NCBI GenBank assembly: GCA_023053545.1
Contig: JAKZAN010000006.1
Coordinates: forward strand, 10,076,351-10,140,350
From: Lepidurus packardi
Lineage: Eukaryota; Arthropoda; Branchiopoda; Notostraca; Triopsidae
DNA: 64,000 nucleotides
Reading direction: 5' to 3'
Below are positions 58,913-64,000 of this stretch, one piece after another (within the stretch, counting starts at the first letter, position 1; every line of letters begins with the position of its first letter). The position numbers were made by a program, and so were the translations under genes. Under the pieces are notes generated by a model. It saw nothing but the letters and a program-made list of their open reading frames with translations. It ran no database searches and was not told the DNA's origin.

Positions 58913-61900
58913 GTAAGGGTTTATATGTGTTGCTAGGCAACCTTGAGAACATTGTTTTTGTTTAATTCAATGATACGAGTTACTTTGAAAAGTGTCCAAG
59001 TTTTGTACTAACTTTTCTTCACGACAATGAAAATCGGAAAATGCCCAAGTTTTGTACAGCTCCTTTACTCATGTTCACAACAATTGAAAGAACACTGTTC
59101 GTGATCCTGGTTAATAGCAGAGGCTTGTTATAGGAATGTAACGGATCCATACTGGCATTACTAGCTTCAGATAAAAGTAAAAAAATAACTCTGAAAATGG
59201 TCCGTTTTTATGGCTTTTCATTGAGCAAAAAGAAGTGGAGATATGCCGCATTTAGGTCACTCAGCTAACGAGAAGCTGGCAGAGCATATAGGAAGGAAAG
59301 GGGTTATAAATCCTGTTTGTTAGATGCGTACTGAGTATGTGGTACGGAGCTAAGGTTTACTAGTTTGGTATTCCTTCAGTCTTATTAGGAAAAAAATTCA
59401 GAGAAAAATTTGAAGAGAAAATTAATTTTTTTGTCATTTTTAAACCAGTGAGTATTTGCTCTTTGCTGGCCTGTATATAAGCTAAAATTGTGAGAATATT
59501 AATAGAAATTCCATGTATAAGTTGAAGCATTGTTAGCATTTACTTGAACGTTTAAGTGTTTCAGAGGAATTTTGAAAATTCCGAAAAGTTGGCAAAGTAA
59601 TTTCTTTAATTATCGAAAAATGTTAAATGACAAACGGTGCTAAGGGAACCGTTTTAAAATTGTTTTTTAGAGTGTGAAGGGAACTCTAGCATGAGAAACT
59701 CGCAAAGATTAATTATTGTTAAGAACATTATAATGCGTCTAACCTTTCCCAACGCAAAGGGCGAAGACGAGAACGTATGCAGAAGCGCCAAATACTTAAA
59801 TTATAAAAATGAAAAGAGAAAGGGAGAAAAAAAGAATAAAGACTCTGCTTGGGTTACCACCAAAAGTTTCAGATGAATGTGCAGGGAACTCGAATTGCAA
59901 CCATCTGTGCTTGTGCAAAGGTTTCGAGTCGACGTAACTTTTATATTAAAAAAACTAACAAATTTAAAATCCTCAAATTTTGTTCCTATCTACGATTTTT
60001 TTCAATCCTTATTATTAAAAAAGGATTTTTGAGTCAAGAAAAGGAGAAAAAATGGTGTTTACTAAAAAATCACAACTTTTTTTGAAGTCTCTAATGTGAT
60101 TTTTTTTTTCAAAATGTATAAAGCTATATAATACCCCCCTGTGATATGTTATTTTACTACATACAGATAAGAGTGACTTTGTAGAATAGATAAAAATACA
60201 GTATCCGACAACAGGCCGAAGCCAACGTTTGCCTAATAATAAAAAAGTGTATAAAGCTATGAAAGGACTTTTCAGTAATTCTGTAGGGAAAAGGAATCTG
60301 TTTTTTTTATTTATCCTTTTTACTTGCAAAAAAAAAGTTTTTTTTCTCAAAAGTCTTCCGGCGTTTGTATAAATTGGTTGTCTAGGAATTAGGATCGCAC
60401 GTGGACCGGAGATTTAAAAGATTCTTGGCATCGCGTTTCAGCTTGCCTTGTTTGTGTACGCAGATACCAGCACCCGAACTTGATTGTTGCACTCGAGCCA
60501 AAAACCTTGACATCGCCTTGCTATGCTGGTAATAAGGCTAAAGTTCTGCCTGGAAATACTCACCTGCTCTAGATTTCCTTTTTGGATGAAGTTTTTGTGG
60601 CGTTTTCAGTGGGAGTCGTTATTCTCCTCTTCCTAAACTGAAATACGTTTTAGATTTAGAAACCTGATTCCGGATACATTAACCTAGTATTAAAAGTAGC
60701 ACAGTATTTTATTGCAAAATTAAGAATACACTACTTCAAACGATTTAGGTGGTACGCCTAACGAAAACATCTAGGATTTTCCGAATTTGTAGTTCAGTAT
60801 TGAGCTAACGATTGTAATGGTTTTCAGCGGCTCATGATCACTCGTAAATATTCCTATATAGCGTGCTTGCAAATTGGTGCAATTTTACAGTACTGCGCGT
60901 TTGCTGTTTCGTTTCATAATGTGCAAAATTATAACGCCATTTGAGTAAACTTTAGACACATTACAGCACTATGTAGTTAGGTAAATTGTATTAAATAATG
61001 GTTTGCATTACGGTGTTTTTGTGTTTGAGAATTTTGTTTAATTTACATTACATTTACTTTCTAAAAAGTTATAAATCTAAAAAATCTAAAAAGTTATAAA
61101 GTAGCATAAAGATTCGCACGATGTGTATCGTTAAATTGCAGAGGAATTTGTGTGCAGTGTAGATTGCGGAGGTTTGCATCTATTTATAAAGCTGAAAGGA
61201 ACAGGGGAGTTCCATTGTGCAAAATCTGCCGTGCTCTTTCAGTCCGTTAATGTCCTAATTAACAGACCTGTATGTTTGGGTTGTGTGATGCACTCACAGA
61301 CACAGCACGTTGGCTCTTTCCCTTTTTACTTGGAATCGTCTAACGAGGGGAAAATGTTGGAACATTTTAAACGCGAAATGCTCGGCATCTCCTGCTGAGT
61401 TTGTTTGGAAATGTCTCTCACTTCTTAACAACACACATTTGTCCAATTCCCCGGGGTCCCTAAAGCTTTGTCGAAATATAAACCAAAACCCATATAATAA
61501 CAAAGTTTATTATGGCGGAACACTAATGCATTTGAGATGGGCCTTGTTGAGGGTTTCTTCCTTCCGGACCAGGGAATTTGGAATTTTACTTTTTAGTTCT
61601 CATCTGTGCTAACATTCAACACCTGCGAAGGCGGGAATGTTTAAAATAGAATTAATTCTTCGGAATCTCATAAAATTTGGTTTATTTCACTCGTTTTGCT
61701 GCAAGGCAACAAGAGTCCAGCCATGGGTGACTAACGGACAGATATAGGGTTCGCATATGGTGTCCTATCCATCATGTATATATCTTGAACTAAATGAAGA
61801 ACTTGACACATATAAGCAGAAAGGATACTCCGCAACATGCGATGCAATGTGGATGCAATGTTTAGGAGTTAAAATACGTGTCCAATTTCTTATAATTCTC

Positions 61901-63981
61901 TTCCATTTAACATTTTTCTTACATTACGTTTGTCATAATTTTGTACATTAAAATTCTCTTAGAATGTACTTTCATTTTTATTAAGCTGAGTACAGCTCCA
62001 TTGCAATTTGTGTTGGTTGTCATAAAAGGATTCCAATTGGTAAAAATGTCTTCCAATGTGCTGCAATGTATTTTTTTTACAATTTCTTGAGTTTAAGATT
62101 TATATCACGATTGGTAACTAAAAGGTTTAGGGTACATACATTTTTAAGTTCATTTTTACATTGTGAATTGTCGTTCGTCTCGGTTTTTTAATTTACATTA
62201 TTTTCTTGAGGAAAGAAATCATTATTTTTAATAGCGAAATGACGACCAATTTGGCGTCATTTTTCTCCGACTTCCCTTTGTTTGTTGAGAAAAAGATCTC
62301 CCAGTTGAGCAAGAGAGGGAGAGCAAAAGGAATCTTGTGTGGGCGTCTGGGAGTTCCAAAGGGATTATGTACAGTCCTTGGAAGTTTGAAACGGGAGATA
62401 AGACAAGTCTGGAGGAGTAACATCCGTGAACTTGACAATCAACAGAAGGCTGACTGTTCACTTTGCCTTGACTTCTTCTCAGCGTTTCCCAGCATCCTAG
62501 CACATCTTGGAACATCTTGGGAGCATCTCACAAAACTTAGCTCCTCGTCCTAAACAAGACAAAAGCTAGCCAAGTTTCCTACTTGTTTCTAAAGCCTCTC
62601 GAGACACCTTCAAGTAGAGACTATCATGAGCGATGTAATGAGACTTTACCCCCTTCTACCTTAAAAAAAAATACTTGCTTAAAACAAGTTTCCCTTCCTT
62701 TCGGTTTAAAAAAGAAAGGAAACTTCATTAGGAAATGTGAAAACTGTAAACGATAAGTGTATTTTTCTTTTTCGCTTTGTTTTTTGTCCAAGACGTTTCA
62801 GGTCATTCAAGGAAAAGAATCTGCAATTCCCTCAAGGCTCAGCTCTTGTCATGCAGGGTTTTCTGTTTTTGTTTTTATTTTTATGCATACAAACCCTTGG
62901 TTCATTCAAAAGTGAGCTGATCATCTCCCAACAGGTTTCAGGGAACCCAAACCATGGAAAACCCCAAACCCGCGTCTTCCAACGTTTCCAAGTAGGACAA
63001 AGTCGTCTCACGACCACCAAAATAGCAGAAAATCCCCGTTTGTCAGTTAATCGTAGGGATCGTGAGTGGGGGATTTGAGAATAGAGGATCTTTTAGTATA
63101 GGTTCCTAACTTAGGTTAGGTTCAAATTATCACATGTGTAGACGTGATGGTTGGCTCGTCTTGGGTTTTTGGTAAATTATAATACTTGTGACCTCATGAG
63201 CTTTGGCACGTTTTTCTTTCATTTTTTTTTCTCTCACCAGGGTCAGCTTAGTTAGTATTCAAGTGGTCAAGCAGAAATGCTGTGTTTCTTTTTTGCTATT
63301 TTCAAGGGTACGAGTTGTTGATGACAAGTCGCATGTTCGAAAAGGAGAAGAAAGTTTTTTTTTTCTTTTTCCTGTAAGACAAAGGGGGATTTCTACCACG
63401 GTTGTGCCATACATGGGTGGAAATTTGGAATTTTATGGCTGTGTTTTGGAACGAAACCGATATTTTACTGTTTTAGAGAGGTGCGAATGCATTAAAATTA
63501 CAATGAAGGGAAAAAAAGAGAAAGAGAAATTTTCCAAAGGCCGATTTTTGGTTTTGGTACGCGTGTGTGGGTCTTTTCACGTGGAAGTTGCACAAATGGC
63601 TTTTTTTAGATGGTTGTATGATTTTTTTAAAAATTTAACACGGTTTTCGATTATATACACTTCAAGCAGGTTTCAAAAGAGATAAGAGACTAAAGGTTAG
63701 TTGTGTTTATGCATTCTAAATGAAACACGTTTGAATAGTTTAAATTGGTGTCACCTGATCTAAATCTCTTTTGAATGAAATGGCTTGCAGTCACGCGAAA
63801 TCAATTAAATTTAGCAAGATTCAAATAAGTGTTTAACCCATTGGAAAGTAAACATCATGGAAGGATTCAGAAGAAACACATTTGAGAATTCGGAATAGGG
63901 TTTGAACATTGTGGCTTAATCTTAGGTTATTTAGTGTATATAATTCCATAAAATCGCGCTAAAAGAAATCGATTTAAAGAA
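58913..63981. other. no gene seen
   Basis: AT-rich. Open frames at 60015-60350 (minus), 61150-61612, 62206-62553 and 63203-63685 carry no recognisable domain, biased composition or convincing splice sites. It may be intron of a gene starting at the 58.5-58.9 kb island. Confidence 0.4.
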
Positions 63982-64000
63982 TTAAGGCTCCCGTATACTT
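63982..64000 (+). mobile_element. MITE family A, copy 5, cut by window edge
   Basis: TTAAGGCTCCCGTATACTT is the family A left terminus; the rest of the element would lie beyond the window. Confidence 0.75.

Noticed and set aside
63203..63685. 160-codon plus-strand frame
   Set aside because: Low-complexity Phe/Lys-rich translation without a known domain.
1..64000. CRISPR arrays, operons, bacterial genes, integrated viral genes
   Set aside because: Spliced animal genes throughout; no regularly spaced repeats with unique spacers, and no viral replication or capsid genes seen.

Overview
The window is nuclear DNA of an animal, almost certainly an arthropod. It is AT-rich, its genes are split by GT-AG introns (many 65-120 bp, a few above 1 kb), and it encodes a Spaetzle neurotrophin, an opsin of a divergent invertebrate type, and a Cad99C/protocadherin-15 cadherin. 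Two promoters show the Inr plus DPE spacing familiar from arthropods, and a degenerate CCTAA tract resembles the arthropod telomere repeat. A crustacean is my best guess, because the opsin looks most like the arthropsins known from branchiopods. The sequence alone does not prove this.

Layout. 1-5.7 kb: no gene; a miniature transposon is split by a second one. 5.74-12.2 kb (+): a complete five-exon spaetzle-family gene (257 aa) with TATA box and poly(A) signal. 12.2-20.3 kb: intergenic, with three mobile elements or fragments, and a possible small first exon on the minus strand near 14.9 kb under a CRE/E-box/CCAAT cluster. 20.36-27.04 kb (+): a six-exon opsin gene (about 756 aa) with a rhodopsin-type RCSI-like site upstream and a very long cytoplasmic tail. 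28.37-39.6 kb (+): a complete Cad99C/PCDH15 orthologue, 29 coding exons, about 1,568 aa, with an Inr/DPE promoter 2 kb upstream. 39.9-40.5 kb: another miniature transposon. 40.87 kb: a second Inr/DPE promoter facing right. 41-53.6 kb: mostly non-coding, with repeats. 53.65-54.80 kb (+): four well-spliced exons of an unrecognised coiled-coil protein, probably the start of a gene with large introns. 54.8-64 kb: no convincing coding exon; two GC-richer promoter-like islands (57.5 and 58.5-58.9 kb), and the first 19 bp of a transposon copy at the right edge.

How the parts relate. Spaetzle proteins are secreted Toll-receptor ligands. The opsin should be a Gq-type light receptor of the rhabdomere. 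Cad99C is a microvillus cadherin. The opsin and Cad99C are neighbours in the same orientation, and both products act on actin-rich microvilli in other arthropods; whether they are co-expressed here is only a guess. The mobile DNA belongs to several small non-autonomous DNA-transposon families. Two carry clear target-site evidence (an 8-bp duplication; TTAA ends), and no transposase gene was seen.
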